A stretch of DNA of 64,000 nt. Origin: Stomoxys calcitrans (taxonomy: Eukaryota > Arthropoda > Insecta > Diptera > Muscidae). Location: assembly GCF_963082655.1 (NCBI RefSeq), contig NC_081556.1, positions 70,169,227-70,233,226 of the forward strand. Direction: 5' to 3'. Of this stretch, positions 22,825 to 33,658 are shown piece by piece. A program made the position numbers and the translations under genes. How positions within the stretch are numbered: position 1 is the stretch's first letter; every line of letters starts with the position of its first letter. The notes under the pieces are model-generated. The model made no database searches. It was not told the origin of the DNA and saw only the letters and a program-made list of their open reading frames with translations.

Positions 22825-25105
22825 TAGATACCGATAACCTTGACAGGAAGTCAATGGTCCAACAATATCAATATGAATATGCTTAAAACGGTGTGTGGGA
22901 GGTTTAAATTCGGCATGTTGACTTTTTGTATGTCGATGAACTTTCGATCGTTGGCAATCTATACAGCTTTTAGTCCATTCGGTCACTTCCTTCTTTAATG
23001 ATTTCCAGATGTAACGTGATCGAATTAAATCGACAGTACCTTTAACGCCAGGGTGCGACAAGCCATGAAGAGTATCAAAAACTAATTTCCGAAATGACGG
23101 TGTTAAGTAGGGCCTAATATTAGAGCTCGATACGTCGCATAAAATCTCATAGCCGTCGTATTTCATGAGTTTCAACCGCAGGCCAGAACTTTTGTCGGTT
23201 AATAGTGACCTTAATTCGTCATCAGATTGTTGTTCGATTGCCAAATCCTTGAAGTCCAAGCATTGAGGTGCTTTGACAGCTTGTATACGTGACATTGCAT
23301 CGGCCACTACATTGTTACTGCCACTAATATGACGAATATCTGTTGTAAATTGACCAATATAATTCAAATGTCTCAGCTGTCTCGGAGATGCCTTTTCTGG
23401 ACGCTGCCTGAAGGCATATGTTATAGGTTTGTGGTCCGTGAAAATACAAAATTGTCGACCTTCCAAGAAATACTGGAAATGTTTCAGAGTGGAATAAACT
23501 GCCAAAAGCTCACGATCATATGCACTATATTTATTCTGAGTGGACGACAATTTCTTAGAATAAAAACCAAGTGGTTTCCACTCACCATTAACGAACTGGT
23601 GCAGAACACCACCCATAGCATAATCAGAAGCATCGACACAAATTGATGTTGGAGCGTTTTCACGTGGATAGGACAAAAGGACTGCATTGGCTAATTCTTG
23701 TTTGCACCGATCAAAAGCTTGCTTCTCTTCCTCAGACCATTTTATAACACTTTTGTCATTTTTTACATTCCCATTATACATGCTGTGTAAAATTGTTTGA
23801 GATTTTGCAGCGCCGGGTAGGAATCTTCTATAGAAGTTGATCATTCCAAGAAAACGTCGAAGATCCTTGCCTGTACTAGGAAGCTTGAACGTTTGAATAG
23901 CCTCCACTCTACTAGGAAGAGGTTTCAAACCATTCTCTGTCACAAGATATCCTAAAAATTCCAACTCCGATACACCAAATACGCTCTTTTTAATGTTGAT
24001 AGTGAGACCATAGTCGCGCAGCTTTTCAAACAGTAGTCGTAGGTGCTTTTTATGCTCCTCTGGGCCTTTCGATGCAATCAGAATATCGTCTATATATACG
24101 TAAACGAACTCAAGATCTCTTGTTAACTCGTGCATAAACCGCTGGAAAGTTTGTGCAGCGTTGCACAATCCAAATGTCATCCTGGGAAACTCAAAATTGC
24201 CAATGGGAGTCGTTATTGCAGTCTTTTTAATATCCTCCTCTGCCACTGGTATATGGTGGTATGCTTTGTTTAAATCCACCTTGCTAAAAATATTCTTACC
24301 ATCAAGTAATGCTCCAAAATCATGAATATGGGGAACAGCATATCGGTCCGGAACTGTACGAGCATTTAATCCGCGGTAGTCCTCACATGGGCGCCATTCT
24401 CCATTGGATTTCTGCACCATATGCAACGGACTAGCCCAACTGCTACTTGATGGACGACATATACCAAGTCGAATCATTTCTTCGAATTCTTTTTTAACAA
24501 GTTGTAGCTTTTCCGGCGATAAACGTCTGGGTTTGCAAAAAACGGGAGGACCTTTGGTGGTTTCTATATGATGGTAAATTGAGTGTCTTGCCTTAGATTT
24601 GAAGTTAACTTTCGCTAAATCATTGAATTCCTGCAATAACGATGAGTAAATCGTCGAACTTGATATGCACTTTATGGAGGAGTTTTGAACACTTGCTACA
24701 GAACCACCACATTTACGATTCGTGTGAGGGTCTATCAAACTATTATTCTTTATGTCGATAAGTAGTCCATATTTACCCAAAAAGTCAGATCCGATAATTG
24801 GCTTTTGAATATCAGCAATCACAAAGTCCCATTTAAACAATCGATTTAGTCCCAAATCAATGGAAAGAGTTTTTGTTCCATACGTCTTAATTGGTGTCTG
24901 ATTTGCGGCATATAAAACAAGTTGACTGGGTGGTTGATTGCGCATGGATCGTGACACTGGATATACTGTTAAATCCGCTCCTGTATCTACTAAATACCTG
25001 GTTTTCGATTTGATATCCCGAACAAACAGGCGACATACTTCTGGGGTGCACCCATCCGTCACCAAAGACGGCGCACCATTTAGTTTTCCGAAGTTGAAGA
25101 TTTAT
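22825..25105 (-). pseudogene. pol: Gypsy pol, first part: protease, RT, RNase H, integrase N-terminus
   Basis: Open for about 750 codons, ending in the inserted element at 22786. Counting from the TTG at 25065: protease DTG at residues 27-29; RT with '[10 protein letters not shown]' (Asp264) and YIDD at 324-327; RNase H with Asp478, Glu519, Asp544 and Asp589; integrase zinc finger His667, His671, Cys701 and Cys704; first integrase Asp at 733 in 'HIDIVGPL'. All these key residues are intact. The frame is -1 relative to the end of gag and overlaps it by about 20 bases at 25080-25105, so pol was probably made by ribosomal frameshifting; the overlap has GGAAAAC, not a standard slippery heptamer. 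The insertion removes the rest of integrase. Confidence 0.93.
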
Positions 25106-25843
25106 ACGTACATGGAGCTACACATTTCCTGGCATTTTCTCCAAATTTGAAATGATACCAGCAATAAGGTTTCGCTTTGCTGCCGGATTTTGAATGTGAA
25201 CGTCTTGAAGATGATGACATACTACGGCTTCTGGACTTAGGAAATGATACTATTTGTGTGCAAAGGGTAGCTAACTTCTTTTCAATTTCTTCCAAACGAT
25301 TCACAGGAGGTGAAAAACTGCATATTTCTGATTTGCTACAGTCAGCAATCTTATCGGCCATGGTAGCTAATTTGTCCAGACCATCTTCGCTGACGGATAA
25401 AATTGTCTTCATTTGAGTTGGAAGCCGCTGCATCCAAAGTTGCTTCAAAACATCATTTGATACCTTACCTTGTGATAAAGACCGCATTTCCCACAACAAT
25501 TCGTAGGCTTTTTGTCCGCGAGTTCAATATTTGTCAACAGCTTTTTGAGACACTTCTCCTGGGAATCCGTAAAACTGCTAATCAATTTATTTTTAAGCGT
25601 GTCATACATATTTTCCGAAGGAGGATTTACAATAATTTCTGCTGCCTTTTCCAATATATTGCTTTCAATTGAAGCCACGACGGTATGAAATTTTGTCGCA
25701 TCTTGCGTAACACCAGCCATCAAAAATTGAGATTCCATTTGCTTGAACCACAAAAGAGGGTCGGCACGCCAAAATGGTGGAGCTTTCACAGCTAAGCGGG
25801 AAATTTGCATTTGCACTGATGAATTGCTATCGCTCGTTGCCAT
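25080..25843 (-). pseudogene. gag: Gypsy gag, frameshifted
   Basis: The start codon is at 25841-25843 (MATSDSNSSVQM). The capsid-like part contains 'PPFWRADPLLWFKQMESQF' (about residues 20-38), typical of arthropod gypsy Gag. Near 25500 a one-base indel moves the rest to another frame, which runs from about 25499 to a stop at 25080. The second part carries a Ser/Arg-rich stretch and the nucleocapsid motif CWYHFKFGENARKCVAPC, spaced Cx2Hx9Cx3C (CHCC type). The first frame ends at 25445. With the frameshift neither part is a complete Gag. Confidence 0.88.
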
Positions 25844-25870
25844 TATTAGTCCTGTAGTTGTAGAAATCTT

Positions 25871-25888
25871 TTGCGTCAGGGGTCACCA
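25871..25888 (-). promoter_or_regulatory. Primer-binding site, tRNA-Trp type
   Basis: On the minus strand TGGTGACCCCTGACGCAA begins 3 nt after the 5' LTR. It matches the complement of the insect tRNA-Trp 3' end (TGGTGACCCCGACG...) except for one extra T. Confidence 0.75.
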
Positions 25889-25891
25889 ATT

Positions 25892-26201
25892 TGTTACTCA
25901 TTTGATAATAATTAAACGCAACAATTAAGTTTTTTACAAAAAGAGTGATAATGTTTTTATTGTTTGAAAGACAATTTCCAACTCTTCATATTTACAAATT
26001 TTCGTTTGTCATCCAGAACAAGAAATTTCAAGGCTACCTTGTTCAAAATAAGAAAAGTGACAAAATCAAGGCTGACTTGTTAAAAAGAATGAAAATTACA
26101 AAATCAAAGTAAAAAATGAAAAACAAATAAAATCAAAGCTAAGTTGTTAAAATAATTAAAAACATTTTAAATTTCAAAGTAAATTATTTCCAGCCGCCAC
26201 A
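25892..26201 (-). repeat. Gypsy 5' LTR
   Basis: 310 bp, TG...CA on the minus strand. It contains 18 bp absent from both left LTR copies. It should carry the promoter and polyA signal of the element, but no clear TATA box could be assigned. Confidence 0.92.
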
Positions 26202-26500
26202 ATTCCAACATCCAATCCAAATATGATCCAGATCAGACAATATAGATATAGCTGCTATATATACCGATCCTTCAAATTATAGTCTTAATCCCACAAAAAG
26301 CTGATTTGTTGCCTGATTTCGCTGAAATTGTTACTTGTACATGAGTTTACGGGTCCTGAACAAAATATGATACAGAAGATAGTGGCTGGCCTGGTCTTAA
26401 ATATATCTGTGGAGTTTTAATAACATAGGATGATTGATATTCCATGGTGGTGGGTACCTAAAGTTCGGCACAACCGAGCTTAACAAGTTTTTATTTGTTA

Positions 26501-26888
26501 AAATATGTACATTTACTTTCTCTAATATGTAATCATTGCCTTTGTAACGGCCTTATTTACAAAACATAATAAAGCCTTAGAATTGGTTTACAATGGAAAT
26601 GGAAAACATTTAGTTTTGTGAATGCCGCTATAAAACTTCAATAAACAATGCCATTTTCGGCAGCTGAGTTCTTTGTACCAATAATAATCATCTGTACCAT
26701 TGAAGGGATCAGACGAGAGGCCATAACATTTCATGACGACAACGATCGGCCAAGTGATAGTAATAGTAGAAGCATTCTTTAGTATTTTCATCAATGTTTT
26801 CATACAAATGTTGCATATAAAAAAAAAAATTTATATGTATTTTCTTGACACAGACCTTTATTCTTCTGTCCATTATTAACATGGTGTA
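26501..26888 (-). other. Unassigned; possible eroded coding exon on the minus strand
   Basis: Two overlapping minus-strand frames (26588-26803 and 26709-26960) carry cysteine- and aromatic-rich peptides: 'CFYYYYHLADRCRHEML' in one, then 'SSDPFNGTDDYYWYKELSC' in the other. They look more protein-like than the surrounding repeats and could be one exon with a +1 frameshift. No family is recognised, and no splice sites, start or neighbouring exon are seen. Chance cannot be ruled out. Confidence 0.2.
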
Positions 26889-27823
26889 TCTTCTTTTATA
26901 TAAAAATGAAATTATTGCGCTTTGTTTGTTAGTTTGTTTATCTGTTCCGCATAGACTCAAAAACGGCTGAACCGATTTTCATGAAATTTTCACAGATGGT
27001 AGAGTTTGGGCTCCCTGTGAAAATAGGAAACTACATTTTTTGATACCCATACCCCAATTTTCAAAAACGACAGATCTCGGAAATTTAAGCGACCTTACCA
27101 CCCCAAAAAAAACAACTCAAACTGGACTTTTTACCATTTTGGCAATATGGGCATCAAATGAAAGATATTTTAAAGTAGAGTAAAAATCTGACATAACTCT
27201 CTGTCTCTTAAACGGGCGTGAATCTGTTTTATGGCCAAGTGTTTCAGGCACGTCTCACCTTAAATGTGGTGTTTGTTTTCGGGGCAAAGGTTTGGCACCA
27301 CCAAAACCAAGCGAATGAAAACCAAGAGCTAACATCCAAACTTTAATGAGCGCACCCTCCCTTTACCCTATTTTCAAAAATTTCAGATCTCGGAGTTGAG
27401 TTGGGCGATTTAAGCGAAATTTGGTTGGTTTATAATTACTCAAAAACAGAAATATCTTATCCTTCATTAGGTTGGGATATCTGGGGAGCCGCGCCAACTC
27501 CAAAACCCTCCAAATGGAAATAATGGAGGTAATGACAATATATGGCTCAAATGAAAGGTATTTGAGACTAGATTACAAATCTGATGTATGGGCGTCTACT
27601 TCACCCCCAAAAATACCCCCATACCGGATAAATTTATCGACCACAGCAAATATAAGACTCAAATGAAAGGTATTTGGGAGTAGAGCACGAAAATGATATC
27701 CACATTGGGGCGAAATATATGAAAGGCCGTACCAGCACCCCAACACATGCCAGTGTCAGTATAGGGCTCAGATAAGAAAAGAGAGTGAAAGAAGGCGTTG
27801 CGGAGCGGGCCCTGTCCAGCTAG
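26889..27823 (+). mobile_element. Helitron-like element, short complete copy
   Basis: Starts A|TC at 26889 and ends CTAG|T at 27820-27823 with GGAGCGGGCCC just before the end. It has the standard 5' section ('agactcaaaaacggctgaaccgatt', 'ttttcacagatgg', 'cggagttgagttgggcgatttaagcg') and about four diverged ~130-bp modules. No Rep/helicase frame is seen. Length 935 bp. Confidence 0.8.
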
Positions 27824-28362
27824 TATAATATATAATAGAGATTTAAAGTGATAGTATACTTAGCAATTTTTTTAAATACTGTGCAAAACGCCCTCCCCGA
27901 ATTGTTGCAATGATGTACAATGAGTCTTTGCAGAAACTATACTTTCAGCCATTATGATATAAATCTTATGTCACTAACTGAAGAAGAATATCAAAGCATA
28001 GCGATATTCTTTCTTAAACTTCATAAATTAACTATTTGTTTTCAAGAGAAAAGTGAAAGTCGTTATTAGTTGCAGGAACTGACCAATCGGCTGTGACTTG
28101 AGGTCATAAAGTCATTGCTGAATTTTGTACTGATTGCCAAGACACTATTTATAGGCCTAATCTTTCAAAGCCTTTAAAGTGTCGTTGTCTTTGCAAATAT
28201 CTAAGTTTTATAGTGAAAGTTTCGGCGAATCAGCTTAAGTATTTTAATGAAATTTTTTTGCGCTCATTTTTGCTCTCAAACTAGTTTTATGATTTCAACA
28301 GGTTATTATTTGTGTTGTTTTATTGGTTTTGAACGATTTTTATTTCCATACAAATACATTGT
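27824..28362. other. No recognised feature
   Basis: AT-rich sequence without a repeat match or credible coding frame. Confidence 0.5.
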
Positions 28363-29575
28363 AAACAAGTAAAAAGGCGTTAAGTTCGGCGGGCCGGGTA
28401 TATATGTAAACCACCTTTCGTCAAAATCCGGTGAAAAAAGCTTAAGGTGTGCATAGTAGCTATATCAAAATATGTTCCGACTTGGACCAAATACTTATAA
28501 GTACAAGTCATTGTTTAGTTGTGTATAATAAAACATTGGTCTTTTTAGTAGCTATATCTAAAAATAAACCGATCTGAACCAAACACGACACGGATGTCGA
28601 AAAGCCTAACATAAGTCACTGTGTCAAATTTCAGAAAAATCAGATTATAAATTAGCCTTTTATGGAGCCAAGAATTTAAATCGAGAGATCGGTCTATATG
28701 GCAGCTATATTCAAATCGGGACCGATCTGGGCCAAATTAAAGAAGGACCTCGAAGAGCTTAACACAACTCACTGTCCAAAATTTCGACAAAATCGGACAA
28801 TTACTGCGCCTTTTATGGCCCCAAAACCTAAAACCGAGAGATCGGTCTATATGGCAGCTATATCCAAATCTGGACCGATCTGTGCTATATTGCAGTAGAA
28901 TGTCAAGGGGCTTAACTTAACTCACAGCCCTAAATTTCGGCGACATCGGATAATAAATGCGCCTTTTATAGGCCTAAAACCTTAAATCGAGAAACCGGTC
29001 TATATGGCAGCTATATCCAAATCTGAACCGATCAGGGCCAAATTAAAGAAATATGTCGAAGGGCTTAAGACAACTCACTGTCCCAAATTTCAGCAAAATC
29101 AGATAATAAATATGGCTTTTATTGTCCTAAGAACCTAAATCGGAGGATCGGTCTATATGGCAGCTATATCCAAAACTGGACCGATCTGTGCCAAATTGAC
29201 GAAGGATGTCGATGGGCCTAACACAACTTACTGAATGTAGCTTTTATCGAACGATCGGTCTATATGGCAACTAAATCCAAATCTGGACCGATCTAGGCCA
29301 AATTGACGAAGGATGTCGAAGAGCCTAACACAACTCACTGTCCCAAATTTCAGCAAAATCGGATAATAATTATGGCCTGAGACCCTAAATTGGCCGATCG
29401 GTCTATATGGGGGCTATATGAAGATATAGTCCGATATATATAGTCGAATATTTCACTGTGCTTAAATCTACGGTCAAAGTCGACAGAAGTAACAAATTTT
29501 TACTAGAATTTTTGTCTTCTAACCACGTCGATTTAATTGCCTAAAATACTGTACTGTAAATTATGGAAGTCCTAG
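28363..29575 (-). mobile_element. HINE-like element, type 2, 5'-truncated
   Basis: It begins 'aacaagtaaaaaggcgttaag' with an eroded palindrome (ttcggcgggccg). Six or more type 2 modules follow ('gagatcggtctatatggcagctat' at about 28683, 28836, 28989 and onward, ~153 bp apart). It lacks the microsatellite and 5' end and runs into the next HINE at 29581. Confidence 0.8.
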
Positions 29576-29580
29576 AAAAA

Positions 29581-30583
29581 AACAAGTAAAAGCGTACTAA
29601 GTTCGGCCGGGCCGAATCTTATATATCACCCACCATTGATCGCATTTATCGAGATCTTTTCCCGGCCTCTCTTCTTAGACAACAAAGGATATAGGAAAAG
29701 ATTTGCTCTGCTATTAGGGCGATATCAGGATATGGTCCGGTACGTACCACAATTCAATTATATGTTGGAGACCTGTCTAAAATGTTAGCCAATTCGAATA
29801 AGAATTGCGCAATTTGGGGGCTCAAGAAGTAAAATAGAGAGATCGATTTATATGAGAGTTGTATCACGCTATAGACCGATTCAGACCATAATAAACACGT
29901 ATGTTGATGGTCATGAGAGGATCCGTCGTACCAAATTTCAGGCACATCGGATAATAATTGGACCTCTAGAGGCTCAAGAAGTCAAGATCCCAGATCGGTT
30001 TATATGGCAGCTATAGCAGTTTATGAACCGATTTGAGCCTTATTCGGCACAGTTGTTGAAAGTCATAACAAAATACTTCATCCAAAATTCCAGCCAAATC
30101 GAATAAGTATTGCGCCTGCTAGAAGCTCAAGAAGTCAAATCCCCAGATCGGTTTATATGACAGCTATATCAGGTTATGAACCGATTTGAACCATACTTGG
30201 CACAGTTGTTGAAAGTCATAGCGAAACACGTCATTCCAATCGGATAAGAATTGCGCCTTCTAGAGGCTTAAGAAGTCAAGACCAAAGATTGGTTTTTATG
30301 GCAGCTATATTAAAACATGGACCGATATGGCATATTTACAATCCCAACCGACCTACACTAATAAGAAGTATTTGCGCAAAATTTCCAGCGGCTAGCTCTA
30401 CTCCTTCGAAAGTTAGCGTGCTTTCGACAGACGGACGGATGGACGAACAGACGGACGGACATGCCCAGATCGACATAAAATGTCACGACGATCAAGAATA
30501 TATATATAGACGAATATTTCGAGTAGTTACAAACAGAATTACAAAATTAGTATACCCCCATCCTATGGTGAGGGTATAAAAAT
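29581..30583 (-). mobile_element. HINE-like element, type 1, complete
   Basis: The palindrome GTTCGGCCGGGCCGAA lies near 29605. The inverted 5' copy 'tatatatcacccaccat' and 'ggcctctcttcttag' follow. About four central repeats, the GACGGACGG tract near 30430 and the 5' end 'cctatggtgagggtataaaa' at 30563-30582 complete it. Confidence 0.82.
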
Positions 30584-30605
30584 GACATGGGTTTATATGA
30601 TGTAA

Positions 30606-32369
30606 CTAGCTGACCCGGGCCCGCTCCCCTGCGCCTTCTTTTACTTTATATGGAACAAAAGTTTCTTTGAAATATTTTTTTTCGACAGTTAAAGATTTTT
30701 TACTGAAATACCATGCTACAAAAATAGTTTATCGCTTGACTAACAGTTTAACAACATGAGTGCCTTTATCTGAATCCCATATGATCTTTATTGGTCCACG
30801 AATTTAAGTTTGGATGTAAGGTGTACTCCCAGATACTTGGCCCTGAAAAAATATCAGCACCGTGCTCTTCTCTCAAATACCATTTATTTAATTCCCATAT
30901 TGTCATTGGCTTAAGAGGAGTTTACAGGATGAGGCGTCCCCCAAACACATGGCCCCAAAATAAGTTATCAAATTAGTTTTCTAATCTCAAATACGATTCG
31001 TTTGAGCCACATATTGTCATGGCCGAAAAATTGTTTCCCTTTGGGGTTGTTTTGGGAAAGGAGTGATGCCCTAAATACATGGTCCTACATTTGAATATCA
31101 AATTTGTTCTACTCCCATATTGCGATGGTCACTAAAAAATTGCTGTGTGAAGAGTATTTTGGGAAGAGGTAGACCCCCAGAAAATTGGTTCCGAAAGTGG
31201 GTATCAATTCTTACTCTACCCCCCAATACTTTTCATTTAGGCCCACATTGTCATGGTCGGTAAATATGCCCGATTTAGGGGTGTTTAGGAGATTGGGGTG
31301 GTCCCCCAAACACTAAGTCCGGAAAATATATCAGCAACGTGCTCTATTCTCATATATCTATATATCATTTATTTGAACTCCATGTTGCCAGTGCTCTCAA
31401 AATTGGATACCAAATTCGTTTCCAAATCTCATTTAAACTCCTTATTGCAAAAGTCAGCAAATATGTCTGGTTTGGGGTATTGGCCCTAAAAACTATGAAT
31501 ATTTAGTTCCACTCTCTTTTAGACCCAAATTGTCTTGGTTAGCAAATACGGCCTATTTGGGAGTTGTTATGGTGGTGAGACGTCCCCTAGGCAGTTGGTC
31601 CCTAATGTTGATATCAGATACGTGGTCTACTCCCAAATACCTTTTAGCCCCATATTTCCATAGTCGGCAAACATGACCGGCTTGGGGGGTGTTTTGGGGG
31701 ATGGGCGGCCACTCAGTGAGTTGGCCTTGAAAATATATATCGGATTCGTGTTCCACTTTAAAAACGTTCTTATTTGAGCCTCACATTGCAAAAGTCAGCA
31801 AATACTTCCTACTTGGGTGGTGTTGTGGGGGTGGTGTGGCTCCGTAGATACTTTTCCCGAATATTGATATCAGATTCGTGCTTTACTCTCAAAGCCTTTC
31901 AGTTGAGCCCCATATGGTTATGATCGTAAATTTGTCCCCTATGGGGGAGGTTTTTGGGGAGAGGCGGCCCCCTATTTGGTTATAAGATTCTAATTCTGCA
32001 CTCAAATACCTTTTATTTAAGCCCCATATTCCCATGGTCAGTAAATAAGTCTGGGGGGTGTTTTTTTTTTTGGGGAAGGGGTGAACCCCCAGAAACGTGT
32101 TCCCACATTTGAATATCAGATTCGTATTATACTCGCAAATACCTTTCATTTGAGTCCCATATTGCCATGGTCGGAAAATATGTCCGATTTAGGGGTGTTT
32201 TGGGCGTTGGGGTGGTCCCCCTAGCACTTGGTCCGACAAATGGCTATCAGGTACGTTATCTTATCCTAAATACCTTTCATTTGAGTCCCATATTGTCGTG
32301 ATTGGTCTAAATATATGTTTGGTAGGTTTAAGGGTGGGGCAGCCCCCCTAGGTACCCCATCCGAAATTT
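30606..32369 (-). mobile_element. Helitron-like element, minus strand, 5'-truncated
   Basis: The 3' end is CTAG on the minus strand at 30606-30609 with CCCGGGCCCGCT next to it, and the outside base is A (T on the element strand). About ten ~130-bp modules follow, including a T-tract at 32057-32070. It ends at 'cctaggtaccccatccgaaatttg' (about 32369), where a type 1 HINE body takes over. The 5' third is missing. Confidence 0.78.
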
Positions 32370-32876
32370 GAAATTTTGCACAAATACTTGTTATTAGTGT
32401 AGGTCGGTTCGGATTGCAAATGGGCCATATTGGTCCATGTTTTGATAAAGCTGCCATATAAACCGATTTCTGATCTTGACTTCTGGAGCTGCTAGATAGC
32501 GCAATCATTATCCGATATGGCTGATATTTTGCATGAGGTGTTTTGTTTTAACTTCCATCAACTGTGCTAAGTGTGGTCAGAATCGGTTTATAACCTGAAG
32601 TAGCTCCCATATAAACCGATCTCCCGATTATACTTCTTGAGCCACTTGAGGGTGAAACTCTTATCCGATTTGGCTGAAATTTTGCGTAATGACTTTCACT
32701 TCGGTCTCCAAAGGCCAAACAATGTATGGTTTAGGTCCAATAACATGTCAAATATTATCCATTATCTTTTGTTTGCCCATAAAGAAACATCGGGCAAAGA
32801 ACTTGACAGATGCGAGCCATGGTGAAGGGTATATAAGATTCGGCACGGCGGAACATAGCATGCTTTTACTTGTTTT
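32370..32876 (+). repeat. HINE-like type 1 element, 5'-truncated
   Basis: It begins inside the 5' body at 'ttgaaattttgcacaaatac', has three modules, then 'ggtgaagggtatataagattcggcacggcggaac' and 'gcttttacttgttt' at the 3' end. It is fused directly to the truncated Helitron. Confidence 0.75.
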
Positions 32877-32912
32877 ATAAAAATTTTGTCTTCAGGAAAA
32901 ATTTAATTAAAA

Positions 32913-33106
32913 TTCACACCTAATATGGTTCGAAGCCATCAATACAACTTCCAACAGATGCACAAAATCATGTGTAGTACGGAAGAAGTGTAATTTGTCA
33001 CACAAAGAGTTCACACCTAAAGTTCGAAGCTATCAATACAACTTCCAACAGATGCACAAAATCATGTGTAGTATGGAAGAAGTGTAATTTGTCACACAAA
33101 GAATTT
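32913..33106 (+). repeat. Two-copy tandem repeat, unit ~95 bp
   Basis: 'ttcacaccta...gttcgaagc.atcaatacaacttcc' starts at 32913 and again at 33010. The second copy lacks 'tatg'-like bases but is otherwise close to identical. The unit is found nowhere else in the window. Confidence 0.8.
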
Positions 33107-33658
33107 CTGTCATTACACAAAAATAAATGCATTGGGAAAAGTACAGCTTAAAGACAGGATTGTCGAGTATGGTTAATGTGGTAATTGTATCATAGATGCG
33201 TTTTCGCAATTAATACGATTCAAATAAAACATACCAACGCACAGCTCTTGAAACCATCTCACCTAATATGGTTGAAAAGTCTTCTAAACAAAGACGAAAC
33301 GCGTCCCATAGTGGTTGGTGTGTGTTGCTATCTTTGGCTTTCTTTTTCTATTTGCATCTCCAATCATTGAGCTCGTCTCGAAAGAGAAACAAACAAAAAT
33401 TGTACAATTTAATGATCTTCTCTCTAACAGGCAAAAAACTTGAAAAATTAAAATGTTTTCTTAAAAAAGTCATTAAAGAAATTTTGTCTTTAAAAAAATA
33501 ATTTTGAGGGGGTCCGGCCCGGGCTGTCATTAGAGAATATTATGCTAAAATTTTGTCTTAAGAAAAAATTTCATTAAAATTTTGTTTTTAGTAAGAATCG
33601 TATTGTCATTAAGAAATATAATTTGAAGTCGGCCCTGGCAAAATGTCTTTGTAGAATA
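33107..33658. other. No gene; AT-rich with short internal repeats
   Basis: Repeated words 'attttgtcttaa..aaaaattt' and 'gtcattaa.gaaat' between 33460 and 33620 with 'gtccggcccgggctgtc' and 'gtcggccctggc' between them suggest an eroded repeat. Short frames here have no family resemblance. Confidence 0.4.

Larger units (their letters stand above)
21127..26201 (-). mobile_element. Ty3/gypsy LTR retrotransposon, CsRn1-clade type, nearly complete
   Basis: The element has LTRs at both ends (292 and 310 bp), ATTC target duplications (21123-21126 and 26202-26205), a primer-binding site like the tRNA-Trp 3' end, gag, pol (protease, RT, RNase H, integrase) and a polypurine tract. There is no envelope frame. 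Gag has the Cx2Hx9Cx3C motif typical of the CsRn1 clade, and a tRNA-Trp primer is also usual in that clade. Lesions seen are one frameshift in gag and the 607-bp Tc1-like insertion in integrase. The LTRs differ by an 18-bp indel and only a few bases, so insertion is fairly recent. Confidence 0.95.
20465..26500 (+). mobile_element. HINE-like element split by the gypsy insertion
   Basis: The 5' part is 20465-21126 and the 3' part is 26202-26500. The right part carries modules ('gatatagctgctatatataccgatcc') and the subterminal 'ccatggtggtgggtacc'. The palindrome follows as 'aagttcggcacaaccgagctt' and the end as 'aagtttttatttgtt'. The 4-bp ATTC repeat on both sides of the gypsy element joins the two parts. 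Confidence 0.8.

Noticed and set aside
23329..25672. Plus-strand open frames within the gypsy element
   Set aside because: Shadows of pol and gag on the minus strand.
21439..26201. Endogenous retrovirus with envelope
   Set aside because: The pol frame is followed directly by the polypurine tract and LTR; there is no room for an envelope gene.
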